From: Rhizophagus irregularis
Lineage: Eukaryota > Glomeromycota > Glomeromycetes > Glomerales > Glomeraceae
Direction: 5' to 3'
NCBI RefSeq assembly: GCF_026210795.1
Contig: NC_089447.1
Coordinates: 2,482,501 to 2,546,500, forward strand
DNA length: 64,000 nucleotides
Position numbers and translations under genes: made by a program. How positions within the stretch are numbered: the first letter of the stretch is position 1; every line of letters begins with the position of its first letter. Below are positions 12,801 through 23,815 of the stretch, in pieces. The notes beneath the pieces are model-generated. The model saw only the letters and a list, made by a program, of their open reading frames with translations, had not been told where the DNA came from and did not search any database.

Positions 12801-14194
12801 ACAGTATTACAAAATACAGATTCAGAAATAATAGAAGAAATTTCAGCAACTGATGTATCAGTTGTTTCCCCGAAAAATACTATATCTGTTCCAAAAGAAT
12901 CATCACCTACTAATATGCCCATAAACAATATTTCTGCAGTAGTTGAAGTACCATCACCTGCATCACCCGCATCTTCTGTGGATAGTGGTAATTCTTCAAT
13001 ATTTGGTGCACGAGACAGAGCTTTAAGAAGAGCTCAACGTTAGTATACACTTTTTTTTAATTCATGAATTAATCTCTGTATCAAATTTGACTTATTTTCA
13101 TTACGAATTTTGTTTTGGCAGGTTTTAATCCTGGGTCACCACTTCCTGGTGCTGCTCAAGAGAGACGTTTATTGCTTGCGACATTATTGGCTCGCTTACA
13201 TGATCACGATACTGACGTCCATTTATTTCGCAAGCTAATTATAATATCCAAAGAGACGCCGTTATCAAATAAGGAATTGGCGGAGGATATATGGGAGAGT
13301 GGAGATAGATTTGTCGAGCTAATCAATGCATTAATGGGTTTCCTGAGTGATTTAGAACAGGTATTTAATTAATCATTTGTTTATTTTGTTTAGTAATTAA
13401 TTTTCTGCGATATTTATTTATTTTAATTTTTATAGCCAAATAATGAATTAAAGGAGGGTGCAGTAATTTTACTTGGACAATTAATTAATAATCAATCAGA
13501 TTATACCAGAAGTCAAGAAAGAGATATATTAAGAGTCTTATTAGAATGTCGGGCTGATCCAGCGGTACATTATTTTTATTATACGAATCACAATAGAAAT
13601 AACATTTGCAATATTTGTTTATTAATCTTTTTTTTTTATCTACAGGTATGCGGACAGGCCGATGATATTTTAGATAATTATATCCAGATAGTAGATGCTA
13701 ATGTCGGACTTTACGCATTAATTGATATAATGGAATCAAATTTTTTTAATACATTCGGAAGTTCGTCGTTACCGAGTAGTAGCTCTCCACAATTAGGATC
13801 AAAGGCAAGCATGAAAGGATCTGCTTTTGTAGTTTTATCAAAATTGGTAAAAAGATTTGATAAAAAATCGTTGGAAAGACAAGTTGGAAGTATTGTGCCA
13901 CTAACTATCAAAGTAAGTTGACGTATATTGTACTTGAATTTTTTTCATGTCATAATATTCAAATTTTACTTTCATTAAATGTTATAGGGGTTCAGCGATC
14001 CAAAACCCGAAATTCGAAAATCGGTAGTCGATGCACTTGTTGCAATTTATTCAGTAATTGGGGACGATAATACATTATTCCAGTATCTTGGTAGTTTAAA
14101 CGCAGCTCAACAAAACCTTCTAAATTATTATTTTGATAAAAGTCGAAAACAGCAAAGAACCACGTCATCACCTGGACGAGGAATCCGAGTATAA
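6815..14194 (+). CDS. CLASP: CLASP-family microtubule-stabilising protein with expanded coiled coil
   Basis: Thirteen GT-AG exons keep one frame: 6815-6860, 6995-7062, 7198-7536, 7609-7751, 7825-8086, 8158-8355, 8493-8947, 9028-12370, 12441-13038, 13122-13360, 13436-13564, 13646-13912, 13988-14194. The product is about 2097 residues, longer than typical CLASPs (about 1500). CLASPs bind tubulin through TOG (HEAT-repeat) domains and promote microtubule rescue at plus ends, kinetochores and the cortex. TOG-like helices lie at about 40-250. The CLASP_N-type domain (EKGINRLRSLTRGE, then MVARAAANSANALLQHC) is at about 290-500, and a C-terminal TOG-like region at about 1820-2090. Between them lie a basic Ser/Pro-rich linker, a long Q/E/R coiled coil (about 894-1140) and a charged region with recurrent NDWDE-type motifs (about 1175-1540). 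The exon 7 start at 8493 is the least certain edge. Relatives are yeast Stu1 and fission yeast Cls1. Confidence 0.88.
10200..10940 (+). repeat. Q/E/R coiled-coil coding repeats inside the CLASP gene
   Basis: This part of exon 8 encodes a degenerate heptad-like repeat of the type ERELQQQR. It includes three near-identical tandem copies of a 39-base unit (about 10650-10765) encoding QREFELQQLEIQK. The near identity of the three units at DNA level points to recent expansion by slippage or unequal exchange. Confidence 0.85.
11230..12130 (+). repeat. Degenerate Trp-Asp-Glu motif repeats inside the CLASP gene
   Basis: Exon 8 here encodes a dozen or so spaced copies of a motif resembling RDLRENDWDERS, separated by 15-25 residues of charged, Arg/Ser-rich sequence. 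The invariant Trp in each copy stands out from a disordered background. Function is unknown; it may be an array of short binding motifs. Confidence 0.75.
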
Positions 14195-15852
14195 TTATAA
14201 TTATTAAAATGAATAAAATTACCCTTTTTTAACTTAAAAAAAACCAAAAACAAAAAATTCTCAAACTATTTATATATATTAATTTATTTAAAAAATTTTA
14301 GTTAAATTATTGTTTAAAAAAAGCGAGAATATGTATTTGTAATATTTTCAATCATTTTATTGTATTTGGAACATCATTTTTAATAGATATAATCACATAG
14401 TTAAGTTATTCAATATTTATTCAAAAAAAAATTAAAAAAAAGTTTTATTAGATAAAAATCACATCTCGAATTATTTGATAGTACAGGATTCAATTTATCC
14501 AAATTTTTTATTTTCTAACCGTTCAGCATCACCGACAAATTGAAATGCACCCCTTGTATCTTTCTTGGACTTCAGATATTGTATGACAAACATATTCTTT
14601 TCTTGACCTGAAAATAAAAGCATTAACGCGTTGTTATTTCATTATTTTTTTTCTTTTACAAGAGTAGAGTATAGACACAAAAAGAATTTTTTTGCAAGAC
14701 ATTAATATAATACTTAATGAAAAAATAATACAGTACTTATTTTTTTTTTAATATTTTATATCAAAACATTATTATATATTGTAAAACTTGATAAAATTGT
14801 AAAAAATAGATAAATATTAACAGATAAGAGAACAAAATTTGATTTTAACAAGTTATTTTCAAAATATTTCTTTTTTGTTTATCACTATCAATTATCGCCG
14901 GCGGGACAAGAAGGTAATTTTTGCATATCTGATCGTACAAGAAAATAGCATCTGATGGTCCAAGAAAGATACATAAAAAGGCAAAAATTACGTTCTTGAC
15001 CCTCCTCGTATTACTTTCTTGACTTGATCAAAATATGCATGATTATGTATGACAAAAATGTTCTTTTCTTGACCTGCAAAAAAACATTAACGCGTTGTTA
15101 TTTTTCTTAAGGAGATCAATATTTAATGTCAAAAAGAATAATTTATTTTTTTATCATTAATGATTAATGACAAAATAATTTATTATTTTTTTTTTATTTT
15201 AATACTTATTTTTATGCGGGTTGTAGTTTAGTATTTATTACCTAATTCTCTTAAATGTAATCTATTTATCGGCTATCTTTTGTAAATAAAATAAAATTAT
15301 TTTATCAATATTGTAGAAATAAAAAAGTATTAAAGAACATTATTTTTGTTAAAGAATAAAATATTTCTTTTTTTGTTTATCGCATATCGCGTTTCAGGTC
15401 AAGAAAGGAACATTTTTGTCATACATAATCATGCATATTTTGACCGGGTCAAGAAAGTAATACAAGGAGGGTCAAGAAGGTAATTTTTGCCATAAAAAGG
15501 GGTGCATATTGTTGCATAATTTGATCGTATAAGAAATAGCACGTGATCGTATAAGAAGTCCAACTTATTTATATAGGGGGTTTAGGATAAAGAACCTGGA
15601 CCCCGGTTCAGGATAAATTTGTCCTTGCGTTTGTGTATAGTGAAATTAGAGAATCATGTGATAATGCACATCATTTTAGATAAAATTGAATTCATCATTA
15701 TCGATTGTGCGACGAAATTTTTAGTGATCAGAAAAAATTTTTTATCTTTAATCACATCAGATTATGAATGGCGTGAGAATTTAATTAACTATAAAAATAC
15801 GGAAATCCTTCGTTTACAAAACCATTTTTTTTTTTTTGTGAATACTTTAATA
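14195..15852. repeat. Foldback repeat region between CLASP and aldolase genes
   Basis: The gap holds an inverted-repeat structure. The left arm at about 14976-15080 and the right arm at about 15394-15500 are reverse complements over about 100 bases with few mismatches; both contain ATGCATGATTATGTATGACA or its complement. The bases between the arms are AT-rich. Outer sequences (about 14909-14960 and 15475-15560) are direct repeats of each other, and a partial extra copy of the arm lies at about 14570-14640. No transposase is present. This looks like one or more overlapping non-autonomous foldback elements; clear target duplications were not found. Confidence 0.65.
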
Positions 15853-17034
15853 ATGGCTTGTAAAGAACTTGGTATTCCAACTGGTGTTGTCACTGGAGAA
15901 AATGTTCGTAAATTGTTAAATTACGCTAGCGATAAAGGTTTTGCTATTCCAGCAGTGAATTGTACTTCTTCTTCAACAGTTAATGCAGCTTTGGAAGCTG
16001 CTCGTGATATCAAAGCACCACTTATTATCCAACTTTCTCAAGGTGGTTCGGCTTATTATGCTGGTAAAGGTTTAAGTAACGACGGACAACGAGCTAGTAT
16101 TATCGGAGCTGTTGCCGCTGCCCATCACGTTAGACTTGTCGCAAAAGAGTACGGGATGTAAGTTAGTAAAAAATTCTAATTTCTTTTATGAAATAAATTC
16201 ATTTTATTTTATTTACTTATTTATGTATCTATTTTTGTTTTTTTTTGATACGATCATAGCCCAGTTATCCTGCATTCTGATCATTGTGCCAAGAAACTTT
16301 TACCTTGGTTTGACGGAATGCTAGAAGCCGATGAAGAATATTTTAAAAAACATGGAGAACCACTTTTCAGTTCGCATATGTTGGATCTTTCGGAAGAGCC
16401 GAAAGATGATAATATCGCAATCTGTAAAAAATATCTTGAACGTATGTCAAAAATCAATCTATTATTAGAAATGGAAATTGGTATTACAGGAGGAGAAGAA
16501 GATGGTGTTGATAATACGGGAGTTGATAATGCATCATTATATACACAACCTGAAGACATTTGGGATGTTTATCGTGAATTGAGTAAAGTTTCTGATATGT
16601 TTACTATTGCTGCTGCATTTGGCAATGTTCATGGAGTTTATAAGCCTGGAAATGTTAAACTTTCTCCTCATTTACTTAAAAAGCATCAAGAGTATGTTAA
16701 AAAACAACTCAGTAGTAAAACCGATAAACCTATTTGGTTTGTTTTTCATGGTGGTAGCGGTTCTGTTAAAGATGAAATTAAAGAAGCTGTTAGTTATGGT
16801 GTTATCAAAATGAATGTTGATACTGATACTCAATGGGCTTATTGGGAAGGTATTAAAAATTATTATGAGGGTAAAAAAGGTTATCTCCAATCTCAAGTTG
16901 GCAATCCTGAAGGTGAAGATAAACCAAACAAAAAATATTATGATCCTCGTGTTTTTATTCGTGAAGCTGAAAAAACTATGACTAAACGTGTTCAAGAAGC
17001 TTGTCGTGATTTAGGAAACGTTGATCGTTTGTGA
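15853..17034 (+). CDS. FBA1: Fructose-bisphosphate aldolase, class II
   Basis: Two exons, 15853-16157 and 16260-17034, joined through a 102-base GT-AG intron that keeps frame, give 359 residues, the normal length of fungal class II aldolase. The enzyme cleaves fructose 1,6-bisphosphate to dihydroxyacetone phosphate and glyceraldehyde 3-phosphate in glycolysis, and runs in reverse in gluconeogenesis, in the cytosol. The zinc-site block PVILHSDHCAKKLLPW, the glutamate-rich block LLEMEIGITGGEEDGVDN, the histidine block AAAFGNVHGVYKPGNVKL and the phosphate-binding block FHGGSGS, then IKMNVDTDTQWAYWEGI, are all present. Upstream in-frame codons extend to 15619, but they cross a poly-T tract and lack similarity, so MACKELGIPTGVV is taken as the true start. 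All key residues seen are intact. Confidence 0.95.
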
Positions 17035-18372
17035 TCATAAGGACCTTCAATATTTATTATGTCGAGAAGAAATATTTAATATAGTTTATATGTTCTTATT
17101 TTGATTAATTTGCTACTTTTCTTAAGAAATGAAACCTAATAAAATTATTTGTCAATTTGAACTTTTTTTTATAAGTAAAAACTAAATATTATTTTTAATA
17201 CCGTATTTGAATATATCTCGTGATCTAATGATTATAAAAAAATAAAATTTAGTTAATTGAATTTGACGAATTTAAAGGTACAAAATTTATAATTTTTAAA
17301 TTAATATCGACTGAGATATCATCAAAAGGTGCTTATATGTGAAGGTGGAGTTCTTAATATCAATCAAATACGGTATTTGGTACAAATTTCTTAATTCACC
17401 TGGTTGATTTATGAAAATCCTTAATTGCAATTCATGCGAATTACTATTATACCTTATTAGTAAATGGAATCCAAAATGTATAAAAATTCATTAACTATCT
17501 TCAATTTAAAATAAATTATATTAATTCAAAAGGAAGATAAATAATATATTTATTAATCTTGATTACTAATTCTAATATTGCATAGGAATGTTGGATTCCA
17601 AAATTATGGAAATTATTATATCCTTATTTTTGTTTCTAATTCTTATATGAAATCTTAAAAATAAGCATTTCCTAAACTTTTCAAATTATGCAAAGTTATA
17701 TATATTACTAATACATTACTTCAGACTTTTTGCTTAAAATTTTTGCAAAATAAAAGTACTTAATTTTAATAAAATATGGTATAATGTTTTACATCAAGTA
17801 ATTTTTTGGGTAAAAAATTATAAATACAATAGGAATTTTCAAAAAATATTTAATATTAAAAAAAAAAACACTAGGATTTTCTACATATTAATAATATATT
17901 AAATTAAAAAAAATAATAGCATTAAACTTTACTAATATTAGCTTTTTATTTTTTTTAAAAAAGTTAGCAGCAGCATATTTAATACTTTATTTGAAAAAAT
18001 AAACATAAAACCAGTTATTCATATATAAAAAAACTAGTAAATTCTAATCTAATTTATTAAGCATTAAACCTCCTATCATCAATCAAGAGTTCAAGATCCT
18101 ATATCAGTTGAAAACTCTAGTTAGAAAAGTAAGTATTGTTTGAAATAACCTTTTTTAGAGGAATTCCTTTCTTCCAGTTTACACCTGTAAATACTCAAAA
18201 GACTCACTATAACTGCAACATGAAACCCAAATTTAAAAAAAGAGTAATAATAAAAAAAAAGCTAGGGTAAAAATTATAAAAATAAAAAAAATATATATAT
18301 ATTTTAAGTATAAAGTAACCACTATAATATTCTATTTGCTCTGTCTATAATTAGCCAAGCTTGTACAATTAT
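17035..18372. other. AT-rich intergenic DNA after the aldolase gene
   Basis: No gene seen. It holds one candidate small inverted-repeat element (17201-17373, listed separately) and long A/T runs. Confidence 0.5.
17201..17373. mobile_element. Candidate small MITE with TA duplication
   Basis: Short perfect inverted ends (CCGTATTTGA and its complement TCAAATACGG) bound 173 bases flanked by TA on both sides, as expected for a Tc1/mariner- or pogo-type non-autonomous element. The ends are only 10 bases, so a chance match in AT-rich DNA is possible. Confidence 0.4.
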
Positions 18373-18380
18373 CCTATTAG

Positions 18381-18778
18381 TAAAGCTCCGAACGGTTCGG
18401 TTTGGTTCTATTTTTTGGTTCTTTTTTGATTGGTCAGAATCCATTTTGCGCAATAACTCGCCATCCAGTGATCGTAGAAACCCGATCTATAGCTCGTTGG
18501 AATCGTCTCGTCGAGACGGTTCGAATGGTACCAAAATTATCGTTCTAGCATCGATAGATGGCGAGTTAATTTTGCCAATTTTTCAAAAAATAACTCGCCA
18601 TCTATTGATGCTAGAAAGATGATTTTGGTACCATTCGAACCGTCTCGACGAGACGATTTCAACGAGCTATAGATCGGGTTTCTAGGATCATTGGATGGCG
18701 AGTTATTGCGCAAAACGGATTCTGACCAATCAGAAAAGAATCGAAAAATGGAACTGAACTGAACCGTTCAGAGCTTTA
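18381..18778. mobile_element. hAT-type foldback MITE with 8-bp duplication
   Basis: Almost the whole 398-base element is an inverted repeat with arms of about 195 bases (ends TAAAGCTC and GAGCTTTA). It is flanked by perfect 8-base direct repeats CCTATTAG (18373-18380 and 18779-18786). An 8-base duplication is the hallmark of hAT-superfamily insertion. No coding capacity. Each arm carries a palindromic core (CGTCTCGTCGAGACG) shared with other elements in this window. Confidence 0.85.
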
Positions 18779-18786
18779 CCTATTAG

Positions 18787-20060
18787 TATATAAGTCTTTT
18801 TAATAAGAAATGAATCTCAGTTAAAACTGTAAGTTTATTTATATTGTTAAAGTCTTTTTATTTTTTATCCATTTTCAGTTTTCCAAAGACTTTCCTTTCT
18901 GCTTTTTATTACCTAAAACCTTATGCATAATATTCAGATTATCACTTTAGTTCTGCTTATAGTTGAAATCCTCCTTTAGTGGTCTATTTTTAGATTTATT
19001 CAAAACCAGCATAAAATACCACTTTTATATATTATTAAATTTATATAAATATTTGTAATCTTATTTAAGTCTATCTAATAGAAATTGTAATATGTGATTA
19101 ATTTATAGTGCATTTTGTTTTAAACAATTTTAAATGCTTTACATTCCATTAATGTAAGCAATAATTGGGCTGAATTATCAGCATGATAAATACATTTATC
19201 ACCACAAATTTGGAAATATTCATTAAAACAGCCTAAATTTCTTGCATTCTTTATGTTACTTCAAATTTCAGATTGCTGAAAATTATCATACTGGTGTTCC
19301 TCTTAATAGAACAATCTATACTTCATTATTCTAATATTTTAAGACTATTTGATTAAAGTCAATCAATACAGTAAATATAATATATTTCTTTTATAATTTT
19401 AATTTTATCGTGATCATATGATCTTATTCTTTAAGATAATTCAGAATATTAAATTAGAACTAAATAAAGAGGAGATTCAGTTATATATGATTATTTTATA
19501 GATATTGTCTTTTAAAACAGATTCATATTTAGTCATAATTGTAAAATTTTTTTTTTTCAGTATATATAACTGTTAGCTTTTAGCTTTTATTTTAATGTTC
19601 TCACTGGATTTTTTCTACTATTTACTAGATAAAGTAGAAGAACTAAACTAGCTATTATTTTTTATATATTTAAAATATACTTAAAGCACATTTTAAGAAT
19701 ATTTTAAACATGTAAAAAATACAATTATATTGTACTTAAATTCTAGTTTAAATATATTTTAAGTATAATTTAAATACTTGGGCAAAAATCAAGTATATTA
19801 AAAGTATAACTTTAAGCATATTATAAGTATATTATAAATTAAAATTAATACTTATTTTAAGTATATTTTAATAAAATTTTAAGTATATTTTAAGTATAAA
19901 AACTTTTTATAGGAATAATAAAAGCTCTTATAAATTAGAACCAAGTTCATCATGCACTTAAAAGAAAATTTATATAGTATGTGCATTTATAAAGAATGCA
20001 CTTATATAGTGTTCAACCTGCAGATAATCTGTTATTCATCAATCTAATCTGTTTAATATC
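18787..20060. other. AT-rich gene-free DNA
   Basis: No gene or RNA seen. Around 19660-19900 there is a low-complexity stretch of recurring TTAAGTATATTTT-like words that reads as a degenerate minisatellite. Confidence 0.45.
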
Positions 20061-20586
20061 TACATCAGGAAATTTGTTTAGGCGTAATTTAGTGTAATAT
20101 TTCGAAGGTGGTGTAAAATTTCGAAATATTACACTAAAAACGTAATATTACAAAAGTTTACGCTCTTAAATTTGAATAATTATAGTAATTTAAGAATATC
20201 TCGCTATCTACTGATCCAATCAAGACGATCTATAGCTCATTGGAATCAGCTCATCAAGACGGATCGAATGGTAGTAAAATCGCATTTCTACAGTTGATAG
20301 AACGCTCTATAGTATGCAGTAAAGTTTTAAATTAATAGAAAATCATCTATCGAACGTAAAGATACGATTTTACTACCATTCGATTCGTCTTGATGAGCTG
20401 ATTCCAATGAGCTATAGATCGTCTTGATTGGATCAGTAGATAGCGAGATATTCTTAAATTACTATAATTATTCAAATTTAAGAGCGTAAACTTTTGTAAT
20501 ATTACGTTTTTAGTGTAATATTTCGAAATTTTACACCACCTTCGAAATATTACACTAAATTACGCCTAAACAAATTTCCTGATGTA
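20061..20586. mobile_element. Foldback element, about 526 bases
   Basis: Inverted arms of about 230 bases begin TACATCAGGAAATTTGTTTA on one side and end with the exact complement on the other. The arms carry the same regulatory-looking palindromic core (GCTCATCAAGACG next to ATCGAATGGTAGTAAAATCG) found in the other elements here. The flanks on both sides resemble each other (TTATTCATCAATCTAATCTG and TTATTTATCAATCTGATCTG), which may be a long target duplication or insertion into a pre-existing local repeat. No coding capacity. Confidence 0.75.
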
Positions 20587-20701
20587 TTATTTATCAATCT
20601 GATCTGTCTAATAAATACAATTTGAATATCTGTAGTGATAAATTGAAAATTATCTGAATATTTTAACAGATTCATTTGAATACTCTTTAATAATCTAAAT
20701 A

Positions 20702-22220
20702 CAGTCAACTCCCTCTATAGTCACTTCCGTTATAGTCACATTCTACTATATAGTCACACCAGTTGAATGTTCAAAACACTTTATTATTAAAATCTATCCT
20801 ATATAGTCACAATCTATCTATAGTCACTATCACACCTATCTTTAAAAATCTTATATTAAAAAGAACCGTTTATAATCACAGTTATATAAAGAATATATTA
20901 AATAACTTGGCATCTAATAATCGTACAAAGATGTATCATAGCTTGTTAGAATCGTCTCACTGAGACGAATCGATGGTGGTAGTTTTATCCTTTTCCTGTG
21001 CAAACAGTCTTACGACTTTATCTTTTATTTATATTTAGAACTTCAAAAATAACATCGAACAATATTACAAAAATAAGAAAATAAACTAATAAAAAATAAA
21101 AAAGAGTAGCTTCACGACTCATACAAGTAAAGAAATCTAAACTAAAATAAATTAAAGCAAAGAAAAACTAAACTATTACAGAATCGCATACCCCAACTTT
21201 ACCCGAAGGCCAGTGTGAGTCAACTATCCAACATCCAAAAATCCAGTCTGTTACCAGAAAGAGATCCTAAGAGGTTGAACTGTTAAGCGGCGCAGAAAAT
21301 CCAGGTGCGAGATCCATGATCCACCCCGAATTATAGAAGAGGATATCCAAGAAATCCAGGAATCCTGAGAAACTGTCGCCAAAGAGGAGTCGTGATGATG
21401 AGGAGAGATAGTATAAGAAGAAGAATTTGTAGAAGGGCCACGTAATTTGGAAGCAGTCGAGATACCCTGCGACTCTTCCCAAGCATGAAAAAGAACATTC
21501 CGGCATAGCCAAATTTCACCATATAATTCGACTTGGAAGTTTTATCCTTTTCCGATCACTGGCTGACGAGTTATTCAACAAAATGTTAAACATCGGCATT
21601 ATAATATTTCTTGATTTACGTTTACTGTGCCATTTAACATTTTGCTAGATTTCTCGGTACCTAGTGATTGTAAAAAGACGATTTATAGCTCGTTAGAATC
21701 GCCTCATCGAGACGAATCGAATGGTGGTAAGCTCATCTCTTTGTAATTAATATTGACGGAGTTATTACTTAAAAACCATTTAATATTTTTTAATTTCGGA
21801 AATTGATCTAGTGATTGGATTTCGATGTATCTTATACCATTAGATTCGTCTCATCAAGACGAATCGAATGGTAGTAAGATCGTCTTTCTAGGATCAATAT
21901 TGGCAGAGTTATTACACAAAAACCATTAATATTTTTTTTTAATTTCAGAAATTAATCTAGTGATTGGATTTCGACGTATTTTATACCATTAGAACCATCT
22001 CATCAAGACGAATCGAATGGCGGTAAGATCATCTCTCTACGATTAATATTGGCGAAGTTACGATACAATAAAGTTTTAAGTATAATTCTGGCTAAAATTA
22101 TGTTAATTTTTGGCCGGAATTATGATATATAAATATAAGAAATTTTTTATATAGTCACATCTCTTCATAATCACCAAATATGGACTGTCCCAAATATGTG
22201 ACTATAAAGAGAGTTGACTG
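20702..22220 (+). mobile_element. Pogo-like non-autonomous DNA transposon, copy 1
   Basis: Ends are CAGTCAACTCCCTCTATAGTCAC and its partner GTGACTATAAAGAGAGTTGACTG, with TA on both flanks, as in pogo/Tigger-type Tc1/mariner elements. The A end carries five TATAGTCAC-like words within about 130 bases, typical of subterminal transposase-binding repeats. The B half has 2.5 tandem copies of an about 145-base unit, each starting with a GACGAATCGAATGG palindromic core. No transposase gene is recognisable. Site A at 20980 is filled by a truncated LINE; site B (22166-22188) is empty and intact. This copy defines the host element used for comparison with the copies at 32011 and 41692. Confidence 0.82.
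20997..21537 (-). mobile_element. 5'-truncated family A LINE nested at site A of copy 1
   Basis: The 541-base insert matches the 3' end of the family A LINEs at 41426 and 43076 in reverse orientation: the 3' tail, the untranslated region with AAGGCCAGTGTGAGTCAACT, and the last codons of ORF2 (the LRIPGFLGYPLL frame is an out-of-frame reading of the QDSWISW block). It is bounded by direct repeats of AGTTTTATCCTTTTCC (20981-20996 and 21539-21554). It is a dead 3' fragment, as commonly left by target-primed reverse transcription. Confidence 0.85.
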
Positions 22221-22222
22221 TA

Positions 22223-23060
22223 TATGAAGATTTACTAAGTTAAAAAACTGAAAAATCTAAAAAAGAAAAACAAAATTAGTAAAAAAAAATAAAAAAAGGT
22301 AACCTAACTATTGTCTTTGAAGCTAGTGGTAAAATTATCCAGATTATCCATTAATGATACAAATAATCCAGATAATCTGTTATTAATATTTTTTAATCTT
22401 CTCATTCATATCCATTTATCATCTATATCTGTTTAAAAAATCCTATCCAGATAATCATAAATGGCAAATATCTGTTCACAAATATAAATTGTGGATAAAT
22501 AGATTGAAACATTATATTTATAGAAATAATTCAAAATTAATTTCTAATTCTATACAGTATTAAAAATTATATTATACTATAACAAATCAAATATTTATCG
22601 CACTTTTCAAAATTGTGCTATTCCCTATAGATCATCTAATAAAAAAATTATTAGATTACAGAATAATTACCAAGCAAAAATTGGACAATGTTGTCCTGTA
22701 ATCATCCACCTGTGTCGTCCTGCAACTGTCCATTAATCACTTAATCATCACAATGTACACAGAATTCTGAAAACTGCGATAATGCAATTTGATTAGTAAA
22801 TATATTAGATTTTTAAAATAAAAAAAATATTTTAATAAAATATAATAAATATTTTTAAAAATTATATAATATTATAATTTATTAATAGATAAACTGAATT
22901 ATGATATATTTTATTTATAATATTTTAATATAATGCATTTTTATTGGTCAATTTATATTATATAAAAAAAAAATTTTACTTTTAGCAAAAATTGAAATTT
23001 GAATTATATAAGAGTTTTTTAAAAAGAAAATTTATTTGCCAATTATTTAATAAAAAAATT
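22223..23060. other. AT-rich gene-free DNA
   Basis: No gene seen. Recurring ATCCAGATAATC words occur at 22335-22460. Otherwise low-complexity A/T sequence. Confidence 0.4.
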
Positions 23061-23815
23061 TTTTTTTTTTAGGGTTGTCAGATAAATACTATAAACTGGA
23101 CTTTAGAATTAAGGTAAATAGAGAAGGGGAAGTATATTTATTTATTTATTTTAAAAGAAATGTTTCTAATATTTCTTTTTTCTTTTTTATAGGTTTTTAG
23201 ATGAATATTACAAATTGAACTCTAGAATTGAAGTAAATAAAAGAGAAAAAGTATATTTATTTAAAAGAAATGTTTCTAATATTTTTTCTTTTCTTTTTTG
23301 TAAATTGCTAGACAAATACTACAAACCAGATTCTAGAATTGAGGTAAATAAAAAAGAGGAGTATATTTATTTATTTTTTTTTAAAAAAAAACATTTCTAA
23401 CATTTTTTCTTTTCTTTTTTATAAGTTATTAAACAAATATTACAAACTGAACTTTAAATTTGAAGTAAATGGAAAGTTCTTTATTATTATTAATAAAAAC
23501 AATTTTAGCGTTTCTTTTCTTTTTTATAGGTTACCAGATTTTTAATAATAAAATGAATCTGGACTTACGTAATAAAATAGAATAGAAGAAATAGGAATTC
23601 TCTTAATATTAAAGAAACATACTAACATTTCTTATTTATTTTATTTAGATTGCCAGACTTTTAGATGAACCTGAATTTGAAATACTTGGAATGTAAACTT
23701 AAGAAAAGGAAAAGAATTTTTTTTTAAATATATTAAAGAAATATACTAACATTTTTTTTATTTATTTTTTAGGTTGCTGAACTTTTAAGCAAATCTAATT
23801 AATAAAAAACTTTTT
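23060..23815 (+). repeat. Tandem array of seven exon-like units
   Basis: Seven units begin at about 23072, 23193, 23305, 23425, 23530, 23649 and 23773, with a period of 105-124 bases. Each has a pyrimidine tract ending in AG or a decayed AG, then about 40 bases; in the first four units GTAAAT follows, like a 3' splice site, micro-exon and 5' splice site. In the first four units the 40-base part translates to variants of one peptide (LSDKYYKLDFRIK, FLDEYYKLNSRIE, LLDKYYKPDSRIE, LLNKYYKLNFKFE). Units 5-7 have stops. It is either a degenerate minisatellite derived from a gene fragment or the remains of a gene built of repeated micro-exons. No flanking start or stop exon is recognised. Confidence 0.6.

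Noticed and set aside
15619-15852. A 78-codon N-terminal extension of aldolase
   Set aside because: The extension is AT-rich, ends in a poly-T tract and has no similarity to aldolase, whose normal start is at 15853. It is most likely 5' untranslated sequence.
20763-20963. A 66-residue open frame repeated with few changes in all three host transposon copies (also 41661-41461 and 41753-41953)
   Set aside because: It lies across the subterminal TATAGTCAC repeats and is open because the copies are near-identical DNA. It has no similarity to a pogo transposase and no domain character, so it is not called a gene.
23060-23815. CRISPR-like array
   Set aside because: The units are about 117 bases apart with diverged cores and poly-pyrimidine spacers. 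It does not have short identical repeats with unique spacers, and the genome is eukaryotic.
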